From NCBI RefSeq assembly GCF_013128195.2, contig NZ_CP053452.2, positions 7,874,001 to 7,938,000 of the forward strand: a stretch of DNA of 64,000 nucleotides, written 5' to 3'. The notes beneath the pieces were generated by a model. It saw nothing but the letters and a program-made list of their open reading frames with translations, was not told the origin of the DNA and searched no databases. A program made the translations under genes and the position numbers. Shown here one piece after another: positions 25,464 to 35,000 of the stretch (position 1 is the stretch's first letter; each line of letters opens with the position of its first letter). The DNA comes from Frigoriglobus tundricola (GTDB lineage Bacteria; Planctomycetota; Planctomycetia; Gemmatales; Gemmataceae).

Positions 25464-26773
25464 CCGGCATGGCCGTTGACCCGCCGCTGGAAGGCTTTCT
25501 CAACACCGTCCGCCGCAGCCGGCTGTTCGACCCAGCCGACCTCGACCGCCTCGCGGCGCGGTTGCGCCCCGCTTCGGCACGCCAGTTCGCCGACGGACTC
25601 GTCCGCAGCGGCGAGCTCACGCACTACCAGGCCGACAAGCTCCTGAACGGCCGCTGGCAGGGGCTCGTTATCGGCCCGTACAGCATCCTCGCCCCGCTCG
25701 GCCGCGGCGGCATGGGGACCATCGTCTACCTCGCCCACGACCGGCGCATGGCCGAGGCGCTGGGCGATTCGGTGCTGGTCGCGCTCAAGCTCCTGCCGCA
25801 CCGCAAGGCCGAAGCGGACCCGAAGGTGCTGGCCCGGTTCCGCCGCGAGATGGTGTTCGGGTACCGGGTGAAGCACCCGAACGTGGTCCGGACGTTCGCG
25901 GCCGGCGACCTAGACTCCGTTCACTACCTCGCACTCGAGTACGTGCCCGGCAAGACGATCCGCCAACTGGTGAACGAGAGCGGACCCCTCGAAGTGGGGG
26001 ACGCCGCCCGGATCTTTGCTGACGTGGCCGCCGGGCTGGCCCACATCCACGCGGCCGGTCTCGTCCACCGCGACGTGAAACCGGCCAACGTGATCGTCCG
26101 CCCCGACGGGCGCGCGGTCCTCGTCGATCTCGGTCTCGCGTTCGCACCAAAGGAGCCGCTCCCCGACGATCCGGCCATCGCCGGGGGCAAGGGGTACGTC
26201 CTCGGCACGATGGATTACCTGGCCCCCGAACAGGCGCGGGACGCCACGGGGGTCGGGCCGGCCGCCGACCTCTACGGGTTAGGATGTGCGCTGTATTTCG
26301 CGCTGACGGGTGCGCCGCCGTTCCCCGCCGAGGGCACCAAACGGAAGATCCACCGGCACCGACACGACCCGCCGCCGCTCATTCCGCACGGCCCCCCGGA
26401 GTTCGCACAGTTGGTGTCTGCACTCATGGCGAAGGAGCCCGCCGGGCGCCCGAAGAGCGCTGCGAAGGTGAGCGACCGGCTCCGGGCGTGGGCGAAGCCG
26501 GCCCGCCCCCGCCCGGGGACCGATGCGGTCGCCGCGGTCGATGCTCCGGGACTGGACGCGGACCTCTGGGAGGTCACCCCGGGTGAAGAACTGGCCGGAG
26601 CGGACCGGTCCCCAGACGAGAAACCGTTTGAGGAGTTGGAAGAGAGCGCCGCCGGCAAACGAGCGGCGCGCCCGGACCCGTCGGCCGGGGCCCTCGTCGG
26701 CTGGCTCCTGGTGGCGGGTCTTGTCGGGCTGATGGGGCTCATTCTGCTCGTGGCGGTGCTCCGCCGGTTGTGA
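25460..26773 (+). CDS. serine/threonine protein kinase with C-terminal membrane anchor
   Basis: Hanks-type kinase of 437 residues. A short N-terminal segment typical of planctomycete kinases (SGELTHYQADKLLNGRWQGLVIGPYSIL) precedes the kinase domain: Gly-loop LGRGGMGTIVYLA (80-92), VALK with Lys110, Glu130, catalytic HRDVKPAN (203-210). The metal-binding motif is DLG at 223-225 instead of DFG, and APEQ follows as activation-segment end. A Pro/acidic linker leads to one membrane helix at the very C-terminus (GWLLVAGLVGLMGLILLVAVL), so the kinase domain is cytoplasmic. The ATG at 25460 overlaps the stop of the CutC fusion; a second ATG at 25469 is possible. Coupling to dipeptidase and CutC genes suggests cotranscription. 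Confidence 0.93.
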   Translation: MTGMAVDPPLEGFLNTVRRSRLFDPADLDRLAARLRPASARQFADGLVRSGELTHYQADKLLNGRWQGLVIGPYSILAPLGRGGMGTIVYLAHDRRMAEALGDSVLVALKLLPHRKAEADPKVLARFRREMVFGYRVKHPNVVRTFAAGDLDSVHYLALEYVPGKTIRQLVNESGPLEVGDAARIFADVAAGLAHIHAAGLVHRDVKPANVIVRPDGRAVLVDLGLAFAPKEPLPDDPAIAGGKGYVLGTMDYLAPEQARDATGVGPAADLYGLGCALYFALTGAPPFPAEGTKRKIHRHRHDPPPLIPHGPPEFAQLVSALMAKEPAGRPKSAAKVSDRLRAWAKPARPRPGTDAVAAVDAPGLDADLWEVTPGEELAGADRSPDEKPFEELEESAAGKRAARPDPSAGALVGWLLVAGLVGLMGLILLVAVLRRL

Positions 26774-26819
26774 CCTTCGCGGCGGACTGGTACGATGCTC
26801 CGACGAGGGGCGCGCATTC

Positions 26820-27383
26820 ATGCAGAAAGTGAAGTACTACAAGCGGCACCGAATGGAACTGCCGCTCCGCCACCCGCCCCGGCCGGCAGAGCTGCCAACG
26901 GGGTTCCGGTGGGTGCCGTGGGACGAGAGCCTGCTCGCGCTCCACGCGGAGATCAAGTTTCTCAGCTTCCAGGGCCACGAAGACGCGCTCGTCTTCCCGA
27001 GCCTGGGGTCCCGCGCGGGGTGCCGCGATCTGATGGCCGCGATCCGCTGCCGGCCCGGTTTCTGCCCGCAGGCGACGTGGCTGATTGCAGGGGCGGACGG
27101 GTGCGTGGGCACCATTCAGGGGCTGCGCGACGATATCGGGTTCGGCGGGATCCAGAACCTCGGCGTGGTGCCGGAATACCGCGGGTTGGGGCTCGGCCGG
27201 GCGCTCCTGATGCAGGCGCTGGTCGGGTTCGCGGCGGTCGGCGCGCCGCGGGCGTTTCTCGAAGTCACCGCGACGAACGAACCGGCGGTGCGCATGTACC
27301 GGAGCGTCGGCTTTCGCGCGTACAAAACGTTGTACCGGGCCGTGGAATTGCCGCACCCGGACGCGGTCGGCGTTGGGCAGTGA
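26820..27383 (+). CDS. GNAT family N-acetyltransferase
   Basis: 187-residue acetyltransferase. The acetyl-CoA-binding motif A is seen as NLGVVPEYRGLGLGRALL, followed by the motif B helix and NEPAVRMYRSVGFRAYKTLYR, the usual C-terminal strand. The basic N-terminus (MQKVKYYKRHRMELPL) and WLIAGADGCVGTIQGLRDDIGFGGIQNL fit the fold. The substrate is unknown. It lies 46 bases after the kinase gene and 130 bases before the M16 gene, all on +. Confidence 0.92.
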   Translation: MQKVKYYKRHRMELPLRHPPRPAELPTGFRWVPWDESLLALHAEIKFLSFQGHEDALVFPSLGSRAGCRDLMAAIRCRPGFCPQATWLIAGADGCVGTIQGLRDDIGFGGIQNLGVVPEYRGLGLGRALLMQALVGFAAVGAPRAFLEVTATNEPAVRMYRSVGFRAYKTLYRAVELPHPDAVGVGQ

Positions 27384-27512
27384 CACTCCCGTCCGTAGAA
27401 TGCGGACGTGGCACGCCGTGATCGAACGGCCTTCGCGCTCTGGTTCCGCGGCCCATCAAGAGTCGCCGGGCCGGTTCCGTCCGCGCCGCTCCAGTACGAA
27501 CAGGTGAATCGC

Positions 27513-28748
27513 GTGGGACAACAGGTCTACCAGCACACCCTGTCCAACGGCCTCGTGTTGCTCGCCGAACGGATGGACCACGTGCGGTCGGCGGCGATCA
27601 ACTTCCTGGTTCCGGCCGGGTCGGCCTTTGATCCGCCGGGGCAACTGGGCGTCGCCAGCGTGCTGGCCGAGATGATCACCCGCGGCGCCGGTGAGCGCGA
27701 CAGCCGCGACCTCTCCCTCGCCCTCGACAACCTCGGCGTGGACCGGGACGAGAGCGTCGGCGCGGTGAACATGCGGTTCTGGGGCTCGACCCTCGCCCGC
27801 AACGTGCCGGCGGCCCTCGACATCTACGCCGACATCGTCCTCCGGCCGCACCTGCCGGACGCGGAACTGGAACCGGTTCAGGCGCTGGCGCTCCAAGACA
27901 TTCAGAGCCTCGAAGACTCCCCGCAGACGAAGGTGATGGTCGAACTGCGGCGCCGCTACTACCCGGCGCCGATCAACAAGGACCGGCGCGGCGTGGCCGA
28001 GGACATCGAGGCCCTCACCATCGACGCGGTGCGGGTCCACTTCCGCCGGTTCGTGCGGCCGAACGGGGCGATCCTCTCCGTGGCCGGCAACATCGAGTGG
28101 GAGCCGCTCAAGGCCCAGGTGGAGCGCCTCTTCGCTCGCTGGGAGCCGGGTTCCGGCGCCGAGGTCCGACCCGAGCCGCACACCGCGGCGTCCGCGCACA
28201 TTCACAAGGACACGCAGCAGACGCAGATCGCGCTCGCGTTCCCGAGCGTGCCGGTCACCGACCCGGACTACTACAACGCCCGCGCCGCGGCGTCGGTGCT
28301 GTCCGGCGGGATGAGTTCGCGCCTCTTCACCGAGGTGCGCGAGAAGCGCGGGCTGTGCTACTCGGTGTACGCGTTCCACGAGACGTTCAAAACCCAGGGC
28401 ACCATGCTCGCCTACGCCGGGACGCGGGCCGAGCGGGCACAAGAAACGCTCGACGTGACGCTGGCCGAACTGAAGCGCCTCAAGGACGGCATCGAGGCCG
28501 ACGAGATCGACCGCGTGAAGGCGGGGCTGAAGTCCTCGCTCATCATGCAGGAGGAGTCCACCGGGGCGCGGGCCGGGGCGATCGCGACCGACTGGTACTA
28601 TCTCGAGCGCGTCCGCTCGTTCGATGAGATCCAGGCCATCATCGACGGCCTGACGCCCGATTCCGTCCTCGGCTATTTGAACCGCTGCCCGGTGCGCGAC
28701 GTGACGCTCGTCACGCTCGGCCCGGCCCCGCTGACGCTGCCCGGGTGA
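27513..28748 (+). CDS. M16 peptidase subunit lacking the zinc motif (R/Y half)
   Basis: 411-residue insulinase-type (M16) protein. The start chosen is GTG 27513 (GQQVYQHTLSNGLVLLAERM), with AGGTGA at 27502-27507; GTG 27408 or 27504 are possible longer starts. Where active M16 proteins carry HxxEH this one has GVASVLAEMITRGAG, with no histidine, so it cannot bind the catalytic zinc. The C-terminal half keeps the substrate-binding Arg/Tyr region SSRLFTEVREKRGLCYSVYAFHE. The sister gene at 29062 has the opposite arrangement. In characterised bacterial M16B heterodimers one subunit supplies zinc and the other the R/Y pair, so these two probably form one enzyme. Confidence 0.92.
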   Translation: MGQQVYQHTLSNGLVLLAERMDHVRSAAINFLVPAGSAFDPPGQLGVASVLAEMITRGAGERDSRDLSLALDNLGVDRDESVGAVNMRFWGSTLARNVPAALDIYADIVLRPHLPDAELEPVQALALQDIQSLEDSPQTKVMVELRRRYYPAPINKDRRGVAEDIEALTIDAVRVHFRRFVRPNGAILSVAGNIEWEPLKAQVERLFARWEPGSGAEVRPEPHTAASAHIHKDTQQTQIALAFPSVPVTDPDYYNARAAASVLSGGMSSRLFTEVREKRGLCYSVYAFHETFKTQGTMLAYAGTRAERAQETLDVTLAELKRLKDGIEADEIDRVKAGLKSSLIMQEESTGARAGAIATDWYYLERVRSFDEIQAIIDGLTPDSVLGYLNRCPVRDVTLVTLGPAPLTLPG

Positions 28749-28805
28749 CCGGCGTTCGGCGCTGGCAGCACCGCACCCAATCCCGTTTCCACAAGGCTCC
28801 GGACC

Positions 28806-28943
28806 ATGACAGAACGAACGGTATCGGTGGTGAAGGAACCCGACGAGATCGTCGGCCCGCTGGTGTTCGTGTACCTCGGGGGCGTGCTGACGTGGCTCTC
28901 TGCCGTCATCGCGTGGGTGTTCTACTTCCGCGGGTACGCCTGA
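28806..28943 (+). CDS. 45-residue single-span membrane protein between the M16 genes
   Basis: Short reading frame starting ATG at 28806 and ending TGA at 28943. It begins MTERTVSVVKEPDEIVG, followed by one clear hydrophobic segment PLVFVYLGGVLTWLSAVIAW, then VFYFRGYA and stop. The acidic/basic N-terminus, a 20-plus residue helix rich in Val, Leu and Trp, and its position between two cooperating peptidase genes on the same strand argue for a real gene. I do not recognise a family. It may anchor or modulate the M16 complex (inference). The upstream spacing from the first M16 stop is 57 bases. Confidence 0.55.
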   Translation: MTERTVSVVKEPDEIVGPLVFVYLGGVLTWLSAVIAWVFYFRGYA

Positions 28944-28970
28944 TTCACGGACCGGTTGAGGGCCGCGACA

Positions 28971-29008
28971 TTTTTGTGGCACGGGCTTTTCAGCCTGTGC
29001 TTCAAGAC
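28971..29008. repeat. dispersed GTGGCACGGGCTTT repeat, partial copy
   Basis: TTTTTGTGGCACGGGCTTTTCAGCCTGTGCTTCAAGACG. The same element, in fuller palindromic form, lies at 38147-38214 (TTTGTGGCACAGGCTTTC ... GCTTCCAGGCG), so it is a dispersed repeat. It sits upstream of the second M16 gene. Confidence 0.65.
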
Positions 29009-29061
29009 GACACGCCGGGCCGGACCACATACAAGTTGCCGCCCCCGCCTTGAGGGTTCGT

Positions 29062-30315
29062 ATGCCTTTTCACACGCACAAGCTGCCCAACGGCCTGCAA
29101 CTGATCGGCGAGACCAGCCCGTCGGCGCGGTCGGCCGCGGTCGGGTTCTTCGTCCGCACCGGGTCGCGCGACGAGACCCCGGCCGAGTCCGGCGTGTCGC
29201 ACTTCCTCGAACACATGATGTTCAAGGGCACGCCGCGGCGCACCGCGTTCGACGTGAACCTCGACTTCGACCGGATCGGGGCGAGCTACAACGCGTACAC
29301 GAGCGAAGAGAACACCGTGTACTACGCGGCGCTCCTGCCGGAGTACCTGCCGCGGGGGATCGACATCCTCGCGGACATCCTGCGGCCGAGCCTGCGCGAC
29401 GAGGACTTCACGACCGAAAAGAACGTGATCCTCGAAGAGATCGACATGTACGAGGACCAGCCGGGGTCGGTCGCGTGGGACCGCGCCCGGCGGATCTACT
29501 ACGGGACCCACCCGCTCGGCAACTCGGTCCTCGGCACGAAGGAGAGCGTCGGGGCGCTGACCCGCGACCAGATGCACGCGTACTTCTCCCGGCGGTACGC
29601 GGCGAACAACATCGTCGTCTCGGCCGCGGGGAACTACGACTGGAACACGTTCGTTCGGCTCATCACCGACGCCTGTTCGGGGTGGAACACGGACACCGTG
29701 GGCCGCGAGAACCGGACCGAGTGGCCCGGGACCGGCGGCCGGCACCTGCTCACCCGCGAGAAGGTGCAGCAGGAGTACGTGATGTTCATGGGCGGCGGGC
29801 CGCCGGCGCACTCGAAGATGCGCTACGCGGCCGACACGCTCGCGCTGGCCGTCGGCGACGACTCCGGCAGCCGGCTGTACTGGGCACTGGTCGATCCCGG
29901 CCACGCGGACTCGGCCGATTGCAGCTACGTGGAGAACGACGGCAGCGGGGCCGTGTACGCGTCGCTCAGTTGCGAGCCGGAGCACACCGAGGAGAACACC
30001 GCGAAGGTGCTCGAGGTGTTCGCGGGCGTTCAAACGGGCGGGATCACCGAGGCCGAACTGCATCAAGCGAAGAGCAAGATCCTCTCGCGCGTGGTCCGCG
30101 GGAGCGAGAAGCCGATGGGGCGGATGCAGGCGATCGCGGCCGCGTGGTCGTACACCGGCGAGTACCGCGACGTGGACACCGAACTCGCGAACTTCGAGGC
30201 GGTGACGCTCGCCGACGTCCGCGCGTACCTGGACGCCTACCCGATCGACCGCACCACCGTCGTCGCCTTCGGCCCGCTCAAGGAGATGACGGGGCTCGAA
30301 GGCAAAGTGGTGTGA
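29062..30315 (+). CDS. M16 zinc peptidase subunit with HxxEH motif
   Basis: 417-residue insulinase-family metallopeptidase. The ATG at 29062 (MPFHTHKLPNGLQLIGE) is preferred over TTG 29050. The inverted zinc motif HFLEHM (within ESGVSHFLEHMMFKGTPRR) and the downstream glutamate ligand region (TTEKNVILEEIDMYED) are present, so this is the catalytic half. The segment that carries the substrate-binding Arg/Tyr pair in other M16 proteins is altered here (SGSRLYWALVDPGHADSADCSY). That complements the upstream M16 subunit, which has R/Y but no zinc site. The two genes plus the small membrane protein between them look like an operon. Confidence 0.95.
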   Translation: MPFHTHKLPNGLQLIGETSPSARSAAVGFFVRTGSRDETPAESGVSHFLEHMMFKGTPRRTAFDVNLDFDRIGASYNAYTSEENTVYYAALLPEYLPRGIDILADILRPSLRDEDFTTEKNVILEEIDMYEDQPGSVAWDRARRIYYGTHPLGNSVLGTKESVGALTRDQMHAYFSRRYAANNIVVSAAGNYDWNTFVRLITDACSGWNTDTVGRENRTEWPGTGGRHLLTREKVQQEYVMFMGGGPPAHSKMRYAADTLALAVGDDSGSRLYWALVDPGHADSADCSYVENDGSGAVYASLSCEPEHTEENTAKVLEVFAGVQTGGITEAELHQAKSKILSRVVRGSEKPMGRMQAIAAAWSYTGEYRDVDTELANFEAVTLADVRAYLDAYPIDRTTVVAFGPLKEMTGLEGKVV

Positions 30316-30323
30316 GTTCTGTT

Positions 30324-30389
30324 CCCTGGGACCGCGGCCGTCTCGGCCGCTCTTGCGAAGAAGCGGCCGAGACGGCCGCGGTCCCAGGG
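30324..30389. terminator. perfect 28 bp inverted repeat between convergent genes
   Basis: 30324-30351 (CCCTGGGACCGCGGCCGTCT and eight more bases) is an exact reverse complement of 30362-30389, with a 10-base loop. It lies between the convergent M16 and patatin genes, where it would act as a bidirectional transcription terminator. The length and GC content also fit a mobile palindromic repeat. Confidence 0.8.
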
Positions 30390-30409
30390 GACGCCACCGA
30401 GGTTCCGCC

Positions 30410-31839
30410 TCACTTTTCGGTCGCGCCGGGAGCGCCGGGATCGGCTTCATCCCCGGTGTGCCGAGCGGCTCCGGCTTGGTCGTGTCCACGGTCGGGCCGA
30501 CCTGGTGCACGGTCAGGACGGTGCCGGCCCGTTCGCGGACGCTTTCTCCGGGTTCGGCGCCTGGCGCGGTGTTCCGCCACGCCTTTCCGCTGAGCGCCAG
30601 CCGGCGCCCCTCCTCGTACATCCGGGTCATCGGTTCGGCCTTGAATTCGGCGGCCGACTTGGGGGCGTCGAACTCGGCGGGGATCGCCGTCAGGTGGTAA
30701 TCCATTCCCGCGAACGCGCACGAGGTGTAGATGCGCAACAGGTCGCCGCGGGTCTGGGCGTAGATGACGGCGGACACGCTCGTTCCCGCGATCCCCAGCG
30801 ACCACGGCTTGAGCGGGGCCGGGTCGGCGTACAGTTTGCCCGCGACCACGCACCACACCTGCGTCCCGACGAGCGGCGACACGCCGTTCCGCGCGTCGGG
30901 CGGCGTGTACGGCGGGCGCAAGAAGATGCCCTGGCTCACCCCGCCGTCGCCGTGCCGCTCCACCAGTTGCCGGCCGTCAACCGTGACCGGAATTTCGCTG
31001 GGCGGGAAGAAGCCGGGGATGGCCGACGACCCCAACAACACCCGCTTGATGAGTTCCCTTCCGCCGTACCCGTCCCGACAGGCGATCGCGCCGAGGTCCC
31101 ACACCACGAACCGCTTGCCCTCCAGTTCGGTGGTTCCGACGTACAGCCGGCGCCCCTTGCGGTGTTCGACCGCCAGTTCGCTGATCAGGTCGGGCGTGAG
31201 GACCGCATCGATCTTCTTCGCCAGCGGCGCGTTGTCGGCGAGCGCGTCGGCGAACAGGCCGCGGACCGGGCGGTTGATGAAGATGTCCCGGGGGCGGATG
31301 TCGGTGTAGAACCGCTTCATGTCCTCGTCGTACTTCGGCCCCAGAAACGCCAGCGGGGCGATCAGCGCCCCGGTGCTGATGCCCGTTACGGTGTCGAACT
31401 GGGGCCGGGTGCCCGATTCCGTCCAGCCCACCAGCAGGCCGGCCGAGAACGCGCCGTACGACCCGCCGCCGGACAGGCACAGCACGTTTTTCGGCGGCCG
31501 GTTTTTGCGATCCGGGTCGGCACGTTCGGCCCGCTCGACCAGCACCTGCTTCAGTTCGCTCCCGACCGCGATCAGACTGTTGACGTTCAGCGACCGGTCC
31601 GCGTTGGCCTGGGCTTCCGGGTCGATCAGGTCGCGTGTGTTCAGCCCCACCTTTGCCGGTGTCGGCTTGCCCCAGAGCTTGTCGTGGAAGGCGTTGCAAC
31701 CGACCGACGCGGCCAGGGCGGCGGTCAGGAGTGCGAAAAAGAAGAAGCGGTATTGCGGACGGGCCGACGCTGTCGTGAACGACGGTACTGAAGGTGAGCC
31801 GCTCGAATGAGGCGTTCGGTCGAACACGGGCCTCTCCAC
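30410..31839 (-). CDS. patatin-like phospholipase lipoprotein (3' end uncertain)
   Basis: Patatin-family lipid acyl hydrolase, apparently envelope-anchored: hydrophobic stretch YRFFFFALLTAALAASVG ending in Cys48. The start is GTG at 31839; no better start was found. The catalytic elements are the oxyanion loop LSGGGSYGAFSAG (124-129 core), nucleophile GISTG with Ser155, and the dyad Asp298 in HGDGGVSQG. The reading frame has no stop where the protein should end; it runs on to 29002 antisense to the M16 gene. A one-base shift within the last residues (GGCGCG around 30424) would lead to ATEK-stop at 30410, giving 476 residues. I therefore set the end at 30410 and regard the run-on as an indel effect. 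Confidence 0.82.
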
Positions 31840-31870
31840 GGATGCAGCGTGACGCGAGTGCGTTTAGTCA

Positions 31871-31903
31871 GATTGCGCCGGTCCATAGCGAACCGGCGCA
31901 ATC
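31871..31903 (-). terminator. perfect 12 bp hairpin after the WD40/PPC gene
   Basis: GATTGCGCCGGT (31871-31882) pairs exactly with ACCGGCGCAATC (31892-31903) across a 9-base loop. On the minus strand it lies 130 bases after the WD40/PPC stop and just before the patatin start. There is no T-run, so it is a possible rather than certain terminator. Confidence 0.5.
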
Positions 31904-32033
31904 CCATCAAGGCGACTCGGGCCGTCTGTCGCATCTCGTGAACGGGACTGCCGTTGTGGCGAAGGGATATGCGGTCGTTTTCTCCCGTTGGCCTCGTCAG
32001 AAACGTTCGAGTTCCGTCGAACGCTAATGAAGG

Positions 32034-35000
32034 TCACTTCTCGACCCGCAGCGTGAGCGGCTTCGCGGCGAACTCGCCGTCTGCGCCCTCGCGACGCGCG
32101 AACACCACGATCGGGCGGTCCATCGGTTTTACCCACGGCTCGGCGTACAGCACCACTTCGCGACTCGTCTCGCGCTCTGTGACGAGGATGCCGTTCAGCC
32201 CGACGTTGAGTACCCGCACGCCGTGGGGGAGCCCCTTCACTTCGAGCGGCACGCGGCCGGCAAACTTCCCCTGCCGGGCGATGTCCACCGTGAACCGCGT
32301 CTCCTTGCCGGGTTGGAGCCGGACCGTTTGTTCGCGCACGGTCGTGGCGATTTCGCCCGTGCCGATCCGCATCGGCAGTCGCAGCGGGATTTCGTGCGTG
32401 ACCTCCTTACCACCGATGGTTGCGGACGCGACCAGTTTCACGTCGGGTTTCGTCGGCAGCGCGGCGTTCGCCTCACCGTAGAGGCCGAACGCGGTTTCGT
32501 TCTGGCCGGCTTCGACGAACGTCGCCGGGGCGGTGAACCCGGTCGGAACGTCCTTGAGCGCCACGTCGACCCGACCGTCGAACCCGTCGGTGCGGCTCAC
32601 GGTCACGTCGATCGGGACCGCGCCGCCGCTCAAGAGACTCGGGCTGTTCACGTTCGCGGTGATCGTGAACCCCGGCCGGGGCGGGCGCACGGTGACCCGA
32701 AAGGCGTGCGCCGGGCCGAACGCGCCGCGGGCATCGGAGACGCGCACCTGGTACGTGCCATCGGCCGGGGGATCGAAGTGGAGGCAGCTGTCTTTGCCGT
32801 ACCCGGGGCCGCCGTCGTCGTTCCGGTAGTTCAGGGTGAACACCGGCATCCCGTTGGGCGGAAAGGTCTTGCCCGGCGGGTGCAGTTCCACCTTGTACAT
32901 GGGCAGACCCATGCTGTGGTGCGCCGGCGTGGTGCCGAGGAACCCGACCCGGCGCCCGGCGGTCTGGTAGAACTCGCAGTCGTCGTCCGGCCCCTTGGGT
33001 AGCTCCAGTATCCGCATCAGATCGCCGTTCACGAACAGGTAGTCGTCGATGCCCAGCTCGTTCCACGCGTCGAGGCGAATGCCGGGGCTGCCGGAGTCGT
33101 GGTCGCGGAACGTGACGTGCGTCTTGGCGGTGCAGCGGAGCGTCGCGACCGGGACCGGTTTGCCCGCGGGGTCGAGGATCTCGATGACGGAATCCACCGG
33201 CGACCCCGCGCGCCGGGCCAGCACCTCGACGATCAATCGCTCGCCGCGCTTCGCCGCGAAGTGCGCGGTCTGCGCCTCGTTCGGCTTGGTCAAGATGCCA
33301 TCGGCGGAACCCGGCACGCGGATGTCCCCGCCGGTCGCCGGGTCGAGTACGACCGCGGGGAATTCGGACACCGTCACCTCGGCCTTCCCCACCGCGCCCG
33401 TCACCGTGTCGGGCAGCGCCACTGCGACCTTGGAGCCGGGGACCGCGTCGGCCGGTACGCTCACTTTCGTGGTCACGCCGACGGTGGCCCCCGGTGCGAG
33501 GTTGACCCCGCTCACGTGAACGCTCGCCGTGCGGCCGCGCTGCACGGCGAGCGGGAACACGCCGGTCACGACCGGCACGTCACCGATGTGGAGCCGGTAG
33601 GTGAAGTTCGGACCCCCGCGGAACTCGCGGTCCCGGATGCCGATCGCGTAAGTGCCGGGCCGGCGCACGGTGTAGCCGAGCGCCGTTGTGCCGTCCGCGA
33701 GTACCGTTCCGGCGTCGTCGGTCAGGACGAGTGCGGAGTCGAGTTTCGAGCCGACTTCGGCCGCGACCGTCTGCACGCCGATCTGATCTCCGGCGTTCGC
33801 CACGAACCGGAAGTAATCCACATCGCCCGCGCGATCCACCACGCCCAGGACCGTCACCGGCAGTTTAACCGGCATCGCCGTGCGGGCGGAGTCGGTGTTC
33901 CCGACCTCTTGCACGGCGGCGTACCGGTCGATCGCGAAAGCCGCCTGAGTGGATTTCCCGCCGGCCGAGGTGAAGGTGAACGGGACCGCGCCGACCGGCG
34001 CCGCCGCGCCGATGGTCACATCGAGTTCCAGCCGCGCGGGGTCCCACCCGACGGGCGCGAGCCGGACCCGCACGTCAGGCACGTTCGCCGTGATGGCCGT
34101 CACCTGACCGAGATTGGTTCCGGAAACCCGAACGCGCACGGTCGTCCCGCGGGTCGCGCCGCTCGGCGAGAGCGTCTCAACTTTCGGCTGATCGGCACGC
34201 GAGGCATCGACCGCGTTCCCTTTGGAGGCGCCTTTCGCCGCCAGCGGCTCCGCGACGGCCTTACCGGCGGCCGTGTCGATGACGACCGCCGCGCCGTCGA
34301 AGCGGGCGAGCGCGAACTGCTTCCCGTCCGGGCGGAGCGCGAAGTCGAGAATCGCATCGGGTTGGGTGGCGTACACCTTTCGCTCGGCGAGCTTCCCCGC
34401 GTCCCACGATTTCACGATGCGGTCTTCGCCGGCCGTGTAGAGCACACTGCCATCAGCAGAGTACGCGAGTCGCCACACGGGCTTCTCGTGCGCGAACGCG
34501 GTGCCGACGAGCTTGCCGCCCTCGGCGTCGGCCGCCCACACGCGGAGGCTCTTGTCCACGCCGGACGCGGCGAGGTGCTTCTTGTCCGGGCTCCACGCGA
34601 CCGCGTACACCCAGTCGGTGGCGTCACTCAGGGTGTAGAGCCGTTTGCCGGTTGCGGTGTCCCACACCTTCACGGCGCGATCCGCACCCGCCGACGCGAG
34701 GAGTTTACCGTCGGGGTGGAACGACAGCCCGTAGATCGCGTCGCTGTGGTCCTTGAGCGTGAGCCGCGGAGCCTTGGCGAGCTGGGCGTCCGGGGACAGG
34801 TCCCAGAGGTGAATCACGCGATCGTATCCGGCGGTCGCGAGCGTCCGCCCGTCGGGCGAGAACGCCAGCGCGTAAATCGCATCGCGGTGGGCCTCGATCG
34901 CGACGCGCGGCCCCGAGCCGGAGCCGGCGATCGGATGGAGCCCGAGCAATCCGCTTTTACCCGCGTCCCCGTGTGCGACAGCGATCCATCTCTGGATCGG

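Noticed and set aside
29002-30409. C-terminal extension of patatin
   Set aside because: It is antisense to the M16 peptidase gene and crosses a perfect palindrome; more likely a frameshift near the true end.
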